Source: an uncultured Thiohalocapsa sp. (GTDB lineage: Bacteria; Pseudomonadota; Gammaproteobacteria; Chromatiales; Chromatiaceae). Taken from it: DNA of 46,723 bases. Under the pieces are notes generated by a model, which worked only from the letters and a program-made list of their open reading frames with translations, ran no database searches and was not told the DNA's origin. Below, piece by piece: positions 1 through 7,843 of the stretch (position 1 is its first letter; every line of letters begins with the position of its first letter). Location of the stretch: the NCBI RefSeq assembly GCF_913063425.1, contig NZ_CAJXYK010000050.1:1-46723 (forward strand), read 5' to 3'. Both the position numbers and the translations under genes were made by a program.

Positions 1-852
1 ATCGTCGGCATCGCGCAGGAGTTTCCGTCCAACCGCATCGTCTGGGAAGCCCTGGCCGAGCGCGGCGTGGAGTACCGCCGGCTCGACCTGGCGAGGAGCG
101 ACGATCCGGAGGCCGACCTGCTCGCGCTCTGCGATGCACGCACCCGGCTCTGTGCCGTGAGCTGGGTGCAGTACGCGGGCGGTCTGCGCCTGGACCTGGC
201 CCGGCTCGGCCATGGGCTGCGCGAGCGTGGCGTGCTGTTCTGCGTGGACGGCATCCAGGGGCTCGGCGCCCTGCCCTTCAGCCTGCGAGACATCCCGGCG
301 GACTTCATCGCCGCCGACGGCCACAAGTGGATGCTGGGGCCGGAGGGGCTGGCGCTGTTCTGGGTGCGGCCCGGGCTGCGGGAGTCGCTCAGGCTCACCC
401 AGCACGGCTGGCACATGGTGGAGGACATGGGCGACTTCTCGCGCAAGGACTGGCGCCCCGCGGACAGCGCCCGGCGCTTCGAGAGCGGCAGTCCGAATAT
501 GCTCGGCATCCACGCGCTGGAGGCGAGTCTGTCGCTGCTGCTGGAGGTGGGGCTTACCACCGTGGCGGCGGCCATTGCCGAGCGCAGCGGGCGGCTGGTG
601 GAGCTCATCGATGCCCACGGCCTGGAGCTGCTCTCCCCGCGGGCGCCGGCGCGCCGGGCGGGCATCGTCACCTTCTGCGTGCCGGGGGTGGACAATCACG
701 CCCTCTACCAGGCGCTGATGCAGCAGGGGCTCATGTGCGCAAGCCGCGGCGGGGGCCTGCGCTTCTCGCCCCATGCCTGGACGCCACCGGAGCAGTTGGC
801 GCGGGCCATGGCCCTGACGCTGGACACGGCGGCGGGTCTGAAGCCCGACTGA
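1..852 (+). CDS. Class V aminotransferase (cysteine desulfurase/isopenicillin epimerase-like), 5' truncated by window edge
   Basis: The frame is open from base 1 to a TGA at 850-852, giving about 283 residues of a PLP-dependent fold-type I enzyme whose N-terminus lies outside the window. The signature A-D-G-H-K-W-M-L-G-P around residue 110 carries the lysine expected to bind PLP. It is preceded by V-D-G-I-Q-G, where the aspartate would contact the pyridine nitrogen, and followed by E-S-G-S-P-N, usual in the aminotransferase V family (NifS/SufS/epimerase group). The substrate cannot be told from sequence. No iron-sulfur or sulfur-transfer gene is adjacent, so a cysteine desulfurase role is not supported over other class V functions. 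The next gene, pap, starts 243 bp downstream after a REP-like palindrome, so the two are probably separate transcription units. Confidence 0.85.
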   Translation: MVGIAQEFPSNRIVWEALAERGVEYRRLDLARSDDPEADLLALCDARTRLCAVSWVQYAGGLRLDLARLGHGLRERGVLFCVDGIQGLGALPFSLRDIPADFIAADGHKWMLGPEGLALFWVRPGLRESLRLTQHGWHMVEDMGDFSRKDWRPADSARRFESGSPNMLGIHALEASLSLLLEVGLTTVAAAIAERSGRLVELIDAHGLELLSPRAPARRAGIVTFCVPGVDNHALYQALMQQGLMCASRGGGLRFSPHAWTPPEQLARAMALTLDTAAGLKPD

Positions 853-871
853 GAGCGCGTCGCGGCGCCGC

Positions 872-897
872 GTCGGGTGATGCTGCGCTGACCCGAC
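872..897. repeat. REP-like palindrome, family 1, copy 1
   Basis: An imperfect hairpin with arms GTCGGGT (872-878) and ACCCGAC (891-897) around a GC-rich centre. The same arms recur at 19996-20026, and a degenerate version at 26993-27022. It sits in the 243-bp gap between the aminotransferase and pap. The rest of this gap (853-1095) holds only GC-rich sequence and no gene I can support. Confidence 0.6.
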
Positions 898-1095
898 CCA
901 CGGCCACCGCGCCGTCGGGGACGACTTCCGCCGCCCTGGCACGCCCGGCCAATGCTGCGCAGAATCCGTCCAACCGGCCCATAATTCAGGCTGGCGGCCG
1001 CCGCCGGCAGGCATCCGGCATCAGGGCGCCGGCCCGGCACCGCGGCCGCCGGCCCAACCCACAGCTTCCGGCGCGCAGCCGCGAGGAGACCTGAC

Positions 1096-2652
1096 ATGTT
1101 CGAGGCAACCAAGGTGGGCCGCACCGTCAGCAAAGACGAGTTCAAGGCCCAGCGCGACGAGCTGCGCACGGAGCTGCTGGAGGCGCAGCGGCGGCTCAAG
1201 GAGAGCAACATCTCCGTCATTGTGATCGTCTCCGGCGTGGAGGCCGCCGGCAAGGGCGAGGTGGTGAACCGCCTGAATGAGTGGCTCGACACCCGCGGTG
1301 TCCAGACCTTCGCCTTCTGGGAGATGAGCGACGAGGAGCGCGAGCGCCCGCGCTACTGGCGCTTCTGGCGGGCCCTGCCGCCGCGCGGCGAGATCGGCAT
1401 CCTGTTCGGCGGCTGGTACCTGGGCCCCATCGAGCAGCGCTTCCAGGGCCACTGCGACGACGCGGCCCTGGATGCGGAGCTGGCCCGCATCGTGGACTTC
1501 GAGCGCATGCTCACCCAGGACAACGCGCTGATCGTCAAATTCTGGTTCCACCTGAGCGAGAAGGACCAGAAGCGACGCCTGAAGGAGCTCTCCCGGGACG
1601 ACCGCAGCCGCTGGAAGATGCTGCCGGAGAAGTCCAAGTTCTCGGAGCAGTACCAGCTCTTCGAGCACGTGGCCGAGCGCGTGATCCGCCAGTCCGACCG
1701 CGGCATCGCCCCCTGGTATCTGGTGGAGGCGGAGGACACCCGCTACCGCGACCTCACCGTGGGCAAGACCCTGCTCCAGGCCATCCATGCCCGGCTCGGC
1801 CGCCAGCAGGTGGTGACTGAGCCGGCCACGCCGTCGGACCCGCTGCAGCTGCCGGAATCCCAAAGCGCCCAGATCACGCTGCTGGACCAGCTGGATCTGA
1901 GCCAGTCGCTGGAGAAGGACGCGTACAAGGAGCAGCTCAAGCGGCTGCAGGCGGAGGTCAACGAGCTGGCCTGGACCGCCTACAAGAAGCGGCGCACCAC
2001 GGTGCTGGTGTTCGAGGGCGTGGACGCCGGCGGCAAGGGCGGCGCCATCCGCCGCATCACCCAGGCGGTGGATGCCCGCCTCTACCGCACCATCCCGGTG
2101 GCCGCGCCCACGGACGAGGAGAAGGCGCACCACTATCTGTGGCGGTTCTGGCGGCACATCCCCCGCGCCGGCCACATCATCCTCTACGACCGCTCCTGGT
2201 ACGGCCGTGTGCTGGTGGAGCGAGTGGAAGGCTTCGCCACCGAGGCCGAATGGCGCCGTGCCTACGCCGAGATCAACGACTTCGAGGAGCAGCTGGTGGA
2301 GAACGGCGCCATCCTCATGAAGTTCTGGCTTCAGGTGAGCGACGAGGAACAGCTGCGTCGGTTCAAGGACCGCGAGGACACCCCCTACAAGCGCTACAAG
2401 ATCACCGACGAGGACTGGCGCAACCGCGAGAGGTGGCCCGAGTACAAGGCCGCCGTGAACGAGATGGTGGCCCGCACCAGCACCGAATACGCCCCCTGGA
2501 CCCTGGTGGAAGGCGACGACAAGCTCTTCGCACGCATCAAGGTGCTCCAGACCGTCTGCGACGGCATGCGCGAGGGCCTCAAGAAGAAAAAGGGCGAGCT
2601 CGGCGTCGGCGTGGTCCGCTGCGGGGATCTGCTGCGGGCGGAGGAGGATTGA
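1096..2652 (+). CDS. pap: Polyphosphate:AMP phosphotransferase (two-domain PPK2, class II)
   Basis: This 518-residue protein is two fused PPK2 domains. It is expected to transfer phosphate from polyphosphate to AMP to form ADP in the cytoplasm. The N-terminal domain has a Walker A-like G-V-E-A-A-G-K-G-E at about residues 47-55. The C-terminal domain has the better conserved G-V-D-A-G-G-K-G-G at about 308-316, followed by the lid region with Y-D-R-S-W-Y-G-R. In characterised tandem PPK2 enzymes the C-terminal domain is the catalytic one, and the length matches that class. The ATG at 1096 follows a GAGGAG ribosome site. There is no partner gene. A run of short G-rich tandem repeats follows the gene at 2766-2869. 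Confidence 0.93.
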   Translation: MFEATKVGRTVSKDEFKAQRDELRTELLEAQRRLKESNISVIVIVSGVEAAGKGEVVNRLNEWLDTRGVQTFAFWEMSDEERERPRYWRFWRALPPRGEIGILFGGWYLGPIEQRFQGHCDDAALDAELARIVDFERMLTQDNALIVKFWFHLSEKDQKRRLKELSRDDRSRWKMLPEKSKFSEQYQLFEHVAERVIRQSDRGIAPWYLVEAEDTRYRDLTVGKTLLQAIHARLGRQQVVTEPATPSDPLQLPESQSAQITLLDQLDLSQSLEKDAYKEQLKRLQAEVNELAWTAYKKRRTTVLVFEGVDAGGKGGAIRRITQAVDARLYRTIPVAAPTDEEKAHHYLWRFWRHIPRAGHIILYDRSWYGRVLVERVEGFATEAEWRRAYAEINDFEEQLVENGAILMKFWLQVSDEEQLRRFKDREDTPYKRYKITDEDWRNRERWPEYKAAVNEMVARTSTEYAPWTLVEGDDKLFARIKVLQTVCDGMREGLKKKKGELGVGVVRCGDLLRAEED

Positions 2653-2765
2653 GCGATCAGGCGAATCGCCCGCGCAGGCCGCGGCGCGTCAGTCAGCCGG
2701 TGCTGCTCGGGGGACGCGCAAGCAGCCCCCGGGACTGCCCCCGGCATCCCTTGCCCGGGCACCGA

Positions 2766-2869
2766 AGCTGACTGGGAAACTGACTGGGCGGCTGCCTGGG
2801 GAGCTGACTGGGGGGAGCTGACCGGGGGGATCTGACTGGGGGGAGCTGACTGGGGGGATCTGACTGGGG
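2766..2869. repeat. Degenerate tandem repeat (about 13-15 bp unit, AGCTGACTGGGG-like)
   Basis: About seven to eight units built on CTGACTGGG, separated by G-rich linkers, fill most of the gap between pap and the convergent coiled-coil gene. The last units alternate AGCTGACTGGGGGG and ATCTGACTGGGGGG. The remaining sequence of the 2653-2952 gap shows no gene. Confidence 0.7.
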
Positions 2870-2952
2870 TTGCCGGCGCTGCTGAGCGGATGGCTCAGCG
2901 ATCGCAGGAGGCTCGACCGGCTGCGGCAGGTCCGAGCTGCTCGATCTGGGGC

Positions 2953-3417
2953 TTACGGGTTCCAGAATTTCACCAGGCCGACGATGATCCCGCCAACCGT
3001 CAGCGTGGTGCCGAACGACCAGATCATGAATCGGTCGATGCGGCGGGTCAGCGACTCGAAGCGCTTGTCCACCTGCTCGAAGCGCTTGTCCACCTGCTCA
3101 AAGCGCTTCTCCACCTGCTCGAAGCGCTTGTCCACCTGCTCGAAGCGCTTGTCCACCTGCTCGAAGCGCTTCTCCACCTGCTCGAAGTGCCTGTCCACCT
3201 GCTCGAAGCGCCTGTCGACCTGCTCCAGGCGCTCATCGATACGAGCGAAGGCCTCGCGCATCAGCTCCCGCTGGTGCTTGAGCTCTTCCTCCACTCGCAC
3301 CATGCGCTCGCGCAGCTCGATCTCGTACACCGCCGGCGGCTTACCAAGCGACTGCTCTGCCAGCCAATCGCCGAGGTGGTCCTTGATGAACTGGATGTCT
3401 TCCTTTGCTAAGGCCAT
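2953..3417 (-). CDS. Small coiled-coil protein with C-terminal membrane anchor
   Basis: No specific function is recognised. From the ATG at 3417 the product has about 154 residues. The N-terminal 40 residues are globular-looking (M-A-L-A-K-E-D-I-Q-F...). The middle is an uninterrupted coiled coil made of eight consecutive seven-residue units of the form F-E-Q-V-[DE]-[KR]-R. The C-terminus is one hydrophobic segment (residues about 130-150) that should anchor it in the inner membrane. The heptads are encoded by near-identical 21-bp DNA repeats at about 3059-3227, so copy number may vary between strains. A TTG codon at 3462 is an alternative in-frame start, but it would add an atypical N-terminus. 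Similar short proteins with heptad arrays and one C-terminal helix are common as hypothetical proteins in gammaproteobacteria. Confidence 0.75.
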   Translation of the reverse strand: MALAKEDIQFIKDHLGDWLAEQSLGKPPAVYEIELRERMVRVEEELKHQRELMREAFARIDERLEQVDRRFEQVDRHFEQVEKRFEQVDKRFEQVDKRFEQVEKRFEQVDKRFEQVDKRFESLTRRIDRFMIWSFGTTLTVGGIIVGLVKFWNP

Positions 3418-3579
3418 ACCAGGTCGCAGGTTCTTGTGAACGCCCGGCTGCCAGTATACCAACCGGGCAGCGGGGCATCGCGCATCGGGGACGAGGGCTC
3501 CAAGCTCCGATTTAGGCGACAGGGCGCGTACGCCGCGCCGCTGTCCTGAACCGCGCGCCGAGTCCGGCTTAGGCGCGAG

Positions 3580-4305
3580 TCAATCGGCGCTGCCGAACCG
3601 CGTCCCGCGCGCTGCGCCTTCGCCTGCGGTGGTGGGCGCCTGCTCTGCTGCGCGCGCTTCCTGTACCGGCGTCTCCTCGCCAGCCAACAGCCGTTCGGCG
3701 GTGCCCGGCGCCAGGTCGAATTCCTCTTCCACCATGGCGTTCCAGGCGGCGCGCTTGAAAGTCTGCTCGCTCGGCACGTGGCGGTGCACCAGGTTCATGT
3801 GGCAGTCGATGCAGGTCTTGCCGTCGGTGTCCTCCTGGTGAATGGCGGCGGTGTTGGCGCGGGTGCCCTGGATGGCGTCCAGCTCATGGCAGCGCTTGCA
3901 GGTGGCTGAGTCGCGCTTGCGGAACCACTCCCGGGCAGCAAAGGCAGAATCCGGCAGGTGCAGCAGGTTCACCACCGGGTCGTCGTAGTCGGCCTTGCCG
4001 AAGAGCTGCTTGATGAGGTCCTTGGTGCCGATGACGTGGTCATAGGTGGCCATGATGATGCCCTCGGACACATGACAATCGCCGCAGCTGGCGCGCACGC
4101 CGGAGGCCGAGTTGTAGTGGGCCGACTGCTGGTAGACATCGTCAGCGTAGGTCATGGAATGGCAGGTGGTGCAGAACTCGTTGGAGCTGGAGTAATGGTC
4201 GAACTCCAGCAGGAAGAACATGAACACCACGCCACCCAGGCCGCCCGCCACCAACGCGAACAGCACATGGCGGGTAATGAAGGCCGGCGGTTCGAGCTTG
4301 ATCAT
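3580..4305 (-). CDS. NapC/NirT-family tetraheme cytochrome c (quinol dehydrogenase)
   Basis: A 241-residue membrane-anchored cytochrome. A single hydrophobic helix at residues about 12-34 should anchor it in the inner membrane with the rest periplasmic. Four haem-binding motifs are visible in order: C-T-T-C-H, C-G-D-C-H, C-K-R-C-H and C-I-D-C-H, the number and spacing expected for the NapC/NrfH/cM552 family. These proteins oxidise quinol and pass electrons to a periplasmic partner. The start ATG overlaps the stop of the upstream octaheme gene (ATGA at 4302-4305), so the two are translationally coupled, and that protein is the obvious partner. The last 40 residues form an Ala/Glu/Thr-rich tail beyond the usual family end. 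Close relatives by context are CycB (cM552) of nitrifiers and the NapC partners of reductive HAO proteins. Confidence 0.9.
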   Translation of the reverse strand: MIKLEPPAFITRHVLFALVAGGLGGVVFMFFLLEFDHYSSSNEFCTTCHSMTYADDVYQQSAHYNSASGVRASCGDCHVSEGIIMATYDHVIGTKDLIKQLFGKADYDDPVVNLLHLPDSAFAAREWFRKRDSATCKRCHELDAIQGTRANTAAIHQEDTDGKTCIDCHMNLVHRHVPSEQTFKRAAWNAMVEEEFDLAPGTAERLLAGEETPVQEARAAEQAPTTAGEGAARGTRFGSAD

Positions 4306-5969
4306 GGTGTGCCCTCCTCGGCGGCGGCATCGGCATTGTCGGCGCCCGCCGCGGCAACGGTGGTGTCGGTGGCGACGGCGGCGGAGCCCGCGTCGGCCTC
4401 GGGCGTGTCGGCGGGAGCGGGCTCCTCTGCGGCGGTCGGCGAAGCTTCCGTCGCAGCCGCGGGTGCCGGCGGCTCCGCGGGCGGCGGTGGCGGCATCCAG
4501 CCGAGGATGGGATTGGCCTCCTCGCCGCGCGCGAGCCAGGCGTGCCCCGCGGCGCCGTCGATGTGCGCGTCCACCAGCTCGGCGACCTGGTCACCCGCGG
4601 CGGCGCGGGCCTGGGGCAGGAAGCGGCTGTAGAAGTTGCGGCCCACCAGGTACATGCCCTCCCACCAGGCGTGGTTCGGGCTCATCATGGAGGCGCCGTG
4701 GCGGGCGCGGGCACCCTCGTCGTGCCACAGCTCCCAGTAGGTGAACTCCAGCGGCTCGTCGAAGGGCAGCGGGGTGAGCAGGCCTGCGTCGTAGAGGCCG
4801 GCCATGATGGCCGCCGCCGGCTCGCCGAACTTGCGGTTGTAGAGCTCCACCACGTCGTCGAACTGCTGCATGAACCCCTCGGTCATGGTCTTGGAGTGGC
4901 ACTCCAGGCAGACCGTGGACATCACCAGCCGCCGCCGCTCAGGCGTGGCCACCACCTTGACCTTGGCGGTGCTGCCGTCGGCCTTGGTGAGCTCGGCGCC
5001 GCGCTTGGGCGGCTTGGCGTCGGCGGGCAGCTCCAGCTTCGAGCCGTCGTCGAGCACCACCAGATACTGCCGCTCGGACACGGGCGTATTCAGGCTCCAG
5101 GCGTTGCGCAGGCCCACGTCGTGCGTGGCCGGCACCTTGCCGGCGGCGCCCATGTGGCAGGTGACGCAGGTGGGTGCCGCGGTGTAGTCCTTGCCCGCCA
5201 CCCAGGTGTCCGCGTGCAGGTTCATGGCGTCGCGCTGGGCGGCGTAGATCATGCCGTGCTTGGAGGCCTCGAACACCTCCTTGTCCGGGGAGTCCGGGCC
5301 CGAGTGGCAGCGCACGCAGGCCGCAGGCTCCCGCGCCTGCGCCTTGGAAAAGGCGTGACGGCCGTGGCACGAGGAGCAGCTGCCCTTGGAGCCGTCCGGG
5401 TTGATGCGACCGATGCCGGAGTTGGGCCAGGTGGCCGGGTCCAGGGTGCCGTCGCCGCGCACCTTCACCTGGGCGCCGTGGCACTGGTCGCAGCCGGCGG
5501 CCTGCATCTCGGGGCCGGTGACGTTGTGGGCGAGCGCCGGCACCCGGTCGGCGATGATGGCATAGGCCTCGGCGTGCACCGAGCCCTCCTGCTCCAGGTA
5601 TTCCTTCTCATGGCAGCGCCCGCAGTCCTTCGGCGAGACGATGGTGGCGATGATGTGGCCCTCGTGCTCGATGGCATCCACGTCGGCGCTCTCGGCCTGG
5701 TGGCAGTCCATGCAATTGACGCCGGCGCTCTTGTGGGCGCTCTGGTGCCACTGCTCGGCGATGCCGGGGGAGGCCTTCTCGTGGCAGCTCGCGCAGGCCG
5801 CGCCCGCCGGGTGGCCCCACTCGCTCGGGTCCAGCTTGACCTTTTCCGCCGCCGCCGGCATGGCGACGGCGGCGGCGAGCAGCAACAGGAGCCAGGCCAC
5901 AAGGGCCTGCGGGCGATGTGGCCGACGGCGCGGCGACCGCGGCTGCGGCCGGTGGGGGAATGCATTCAT
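4302..5969 (-). CDS. haoA: Octaheme cytochrome c, hydroxylamine oxidoreductase (HAO) family
   Basis: A 555-residue periplasmic protein with a signal peptide (arginine-rich start, hydrophobic core about 23-36, A-A-A cleavage region near 42). Eight haem motifs occur in the HAO order: CASCH, CMDCH, CGRCH, CDQCH, CSSCH, CVRCH, CVTCH and CLECH. Surrounding blocks such as C-S-S-C-H-G-R-H-A-F-S and E-A-S-K-H-G also match the family. In Nitrosomonas HAO a tyrosine in a T-Y-T-E-G-W segment crosslinks to the catalytic haem P460. The equivalent place here (about residues 432-436) reads W-W-E-G-M, so that tyrosine seems absent. This points to a reductive enzyme (nitrite or hydroxylamine reduction, as in epsilon-HAO) rather than hydroxylamine oxidation. 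The C-terminal 75 residues are a Pro/Ala/Glu-rich disordered tail with no membrane helix. It is coupled by ATGA overlap to the NapC-type gene. The family is certain; the direction of reaction is inferred. Confidence 0.9.
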   Translation of the reverse strand: MNAFPHRPQPRSPRRRPHRPQALVAWLLLLLAAAVAMPAAAEKVKLDPSEWGHPAGAACASCHEKASPGIAEQWHQSAHKSAGVNCMDCHQAESADVDAIEHEGHIIATIVSPKDCGRCHEKEYLEQEGSVHAEAYAIIADRVPALAHNVTGPEMQAAGCDQCHGAQVKVRGDGTLDPATWPNSGIGRINPDGSKGSCSSCHGRHAFSKAQAREPAACVRCHSGPDSPDKEVFEASKHGMIYAAQRDAMNLHADTWVAGKDYTAAPTCVTCHMGAAGKVPATHDVGLRNAWSLNTPVSERQYLVVLDDGSKLELPADAKPPKRGAELTKADGSTAKVKVVATPERRRLVMSTVCLECHSKTMTEGFMQQFDDVVELYNRKFGEPAAAIMAGLYDAGLLTPLPFDEPLEFTYWELWHDEGARARHGASMMSPNHAWWEGMYLVGRNFYSRFLPQARAAAGDQVAELVDAHIDGAAGHAWLARGEEANPILGWMPPPPPAEPPAPAAATEASPTAAEEPAPADTPEADAGSAAVATDTTVAAAGADNADAAAEEGTP

Positions 5970-6353
5970 GGGATCTTCTGCCTACTGCCTGCGGTTCATG
6001 TGATCTGCCGCCCGCGTGCGCCCGAGCTGAGGTGTTCTCGCCGTCTGCCGCGTGCCTGCAAAGACCGCTTGTCGTGAATCTGCGGCCATACGCCGCAAGC
6101 GCTGCGCATTTCGACCATTCGCTGCTGCTCGCAATGGCACGACAGACGCAAAATCAGTTTTTGCATATTTAATTATTCCCTGTCCTGCGCGCTTTTCATT
6201 CCGCCCTGGATGCGCCTCAGTCCGACGGAATTACAGCAAGAACCCCCTCACTCGGCAATGAAGAATATTGACCGCGCGCATGTGATCGGCCGGCCGATAC
6301 AGAAACAATGACAGCGCTTCTGAGCAACCAGCGAAAAACCAAGGGAGGAGCTC
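5970..6353. promoter_or_regulatory. Divergent promoter region between the octaheme gene and the c554-like gene
   Basis: This 384-bp gap has no gene. It contains the locally most AT-rich stretch (about 6148-6180, around TTTTTGCATATTTAATTATT), a likely promoter zone. A perfect 14-bp palindrome ATCGGCCGGCCGAT lies at 6285-6298, 55 bp before the c554-like start. I see no convincing FNR/NnrR-type TTGAT-N4-ATCAA site, and no confident -35/-10 pair. Confidence 0.45.
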
Positions 6354-7691
6354 GTGAACCCAACCCCGATTCTGCTTAAGCACCTGCGCCGGCATCGGCT
6401 GCGGGACCTCGTGCCGGCGGCGCTGGCGCTGTTTGCGACCATCGCCTTCGGCGCCGCCGCACAGGCAGAGGAGTCCATCCACCATGTGTCCTCAGAGGTC
6501 TGCGCCAGCTGCCACCAGAAGATCTTCAAGCAGTGGCAGGGCTCCATGCACGCCAACAGCACGGCGCTGAAGGACCCCATCCACGGCACCTTCTACAAGA
6601 TGGTCGTGGGGGACCCGACGCAGGAGGACGTCAAGCACAAGGCCTCGGGCAAGTATCCGATCTGCCTCCAGTGCCACGCCCCCAACGCCGCGAAGGACGG
6701 CAAGACCAAGCTCGACGAGATGGCCGCCTACAGCGAGGGCGTCAACTGCGTCGCCTGCCATACATTGAAGAGTTACAAGGGCGTCCGCGGCGAAGACGGC
6801 AAGCTCCGGCTCGGCCTCAAGGCCTACGAGGTGGCCGACACCCTGCAGGGCCCGCAGGGCATCAACAACGGTCTGGCGCAGCTGGCCTCGGCGAGCGATG
6901 ACCTCTTCGGCGGCGTCGGCGTCGGCGGCGGTGCGGACTCGCAGAAGCCGAACCCGCACCTGGGCGAGCCCGTGGAATTCGAGGGCAAAGAGATCCAGGC
7001 CCTGCCCATGGAGGGCAATCCACGCCTGATGAAGACATCGGACTCCTGCTGGGGCTGTCACGACCAGCGCAACAACCCGCATGGTGTGCCGCTCTGCCAG
7101 ACCGGCAACGAGTACATCGACAGCAAGACCGATGTGAACTGCCTGTCCTGCCACATGCCGGTGACCGACGGCCTGGCGGACCACAGCATGGGCGGCGGCC
7201 ACAGCAAGCCGATGCTGAAGCGCTCCGTCGTCTTCGACGTGGACACCAAGCGGGACGGCGACGTGCTGAAGACCAGCGTCTACATCAAGAACCAGCAGCC
7301 CCATGCCCTGCCCACGGGCGCCCCGTTCCGCAACATCTACCTCAAGCTGACGGCGTACGACGACGCGGGCCAGCCCATCTGGCAGAACGCCGAGGGCCAC
7401 CCGGCTGAGGATGATCCGCAGGCCTACATGGCCTATGCCCTGGCGGATGACGAAGGGATGCCGGCCCCCCCACCGACGGCCACCCAGCCTGGGGATGACA
7501 CCCGGCTCAAGCCGCATGAGGAGCGCGTGCTGGAGTACGAGATCCCGGCCGAGGGCGTGGCCCTGGTGCGCGGCGAGCTCTACTACAACCTGCTCTGGCC
7601 GAATCTGGTCAAGAAGTTCGACCACCTGCCGGAAGACGTGAAGGAGCCGGTGCTCATCGCCGAGTCCGAACAGGCCATGACCGTCGAGTAG
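6354..7691 (+). CDS. Pentaheme cytochrome c554-like protein with heme-free C-terminal domain
   Basis: A 445-residue exported cytochrome with a signal peptide ending near residue 38 (A-A-Q-A). Five haem motifs are clustered in the first 265 residues: CASCH, CLQCH, CVACH, CWGCH and CLSCH. The opening V-C-A-S-C-H-Q-K-I-F-K-Q-W-Q-G-S-M-H is typical of the cytochrome c554 (CycA) domain, although c554 of nitrifiers has four haems. The last 170 residues have no haem and include H-A-L-P-T-G-A-P-F-R, a pattern seen in beta-rich domains attached to other multiheme proteins. The start is a GTG at 6354 behind a strong GGGAGGAG site. The gene is divergent from the HAO-like/NapC pair and is a plausible electron carrier or partner for it. 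It ends in a strong terminator. Confidence 0.88.
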   Translation: MNPTPILLKHLRRHRLRDLVPAALALFATIAFGAAAQAEESIHHVSSEVCASCHQKIFKQWQGSMHANSTALKDPIHGTFYKMVVGDPTQEDVKHKASGKYPICLQCHAPNAAKDGKTKLDEMAAYSEGVNCVACHTLKSYKGVRGEDGKLRLGLKAYEVADTLQGPQGINNGLAQLASASDDLFGGVGVGGGADSQKPNPHLGEPVEFEGKEIQALPMEGNPRLMKTSDSCWGCHDQRNNPHGVPLCQTGNEYIDSKTDVNCLSCHMPVTDGLADHSMGGGHSKPMLKRSVVFDVDTKRDGDVLKTSVYIKNQQPHALPTGAPFRNIYLKLTAYDDAGQPIWQNAEGHPAEDDPQAYMAYALADDEGMPAPPPTATQPGDDTRLKPHEERVLEYEIPAEGVALVRGELYYNLLWPNLVKKFDHLPEDVKEPVLIAESEQAMTVE

Positions 7692-7716
7692 CCAACCCGC
7701 GTCATCTGCGGGTCAT

Positions 7717-7806
7717 CGGCCCCGTCGCGACCATGCGACCGGGGCCGACCAGAGACTCCACCGACTTGACAGGCATCCGCGGCCCTGTGCCCGGATGCCT
7801 TTTTTT
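7717..7806 (+). terminator. Rho-independent terminator region after the c554-like gene
   Basis: Two hairpins follow the stop codon. The first is a GC-rich stem-loop (CGGCCCCG...CGGGGCCG, about 7717-7747). The second is a perfect 9-bp stem AGGCATCCG (7771-7779) pairing with CGGATGCCT (7792-7800), followed directly by six T residues. This is a textbook intrinsic terminator for the plus strand. Confidence 0.88.
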
Positions 7807-7843
7807 GCGCTCGGCCAGGCGATCCGGGGCAGCCCCAGGCCGA

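Noticed and set aside
3059-3227. 21-bp direct repeats as a CRISPR-like or regulatory array
   Set aside because: They are in frame and encode perfect coiled-coil heptads, so a protein-level explanation is enough.
4302-5969. Calling the octaheme protein a true ammonia-oxidation HAO
   Set aside because: The crosslinking tyrosine seems missing, there is no C-terminal membrane helix, and no ammonia monooxygenase genes are in view.
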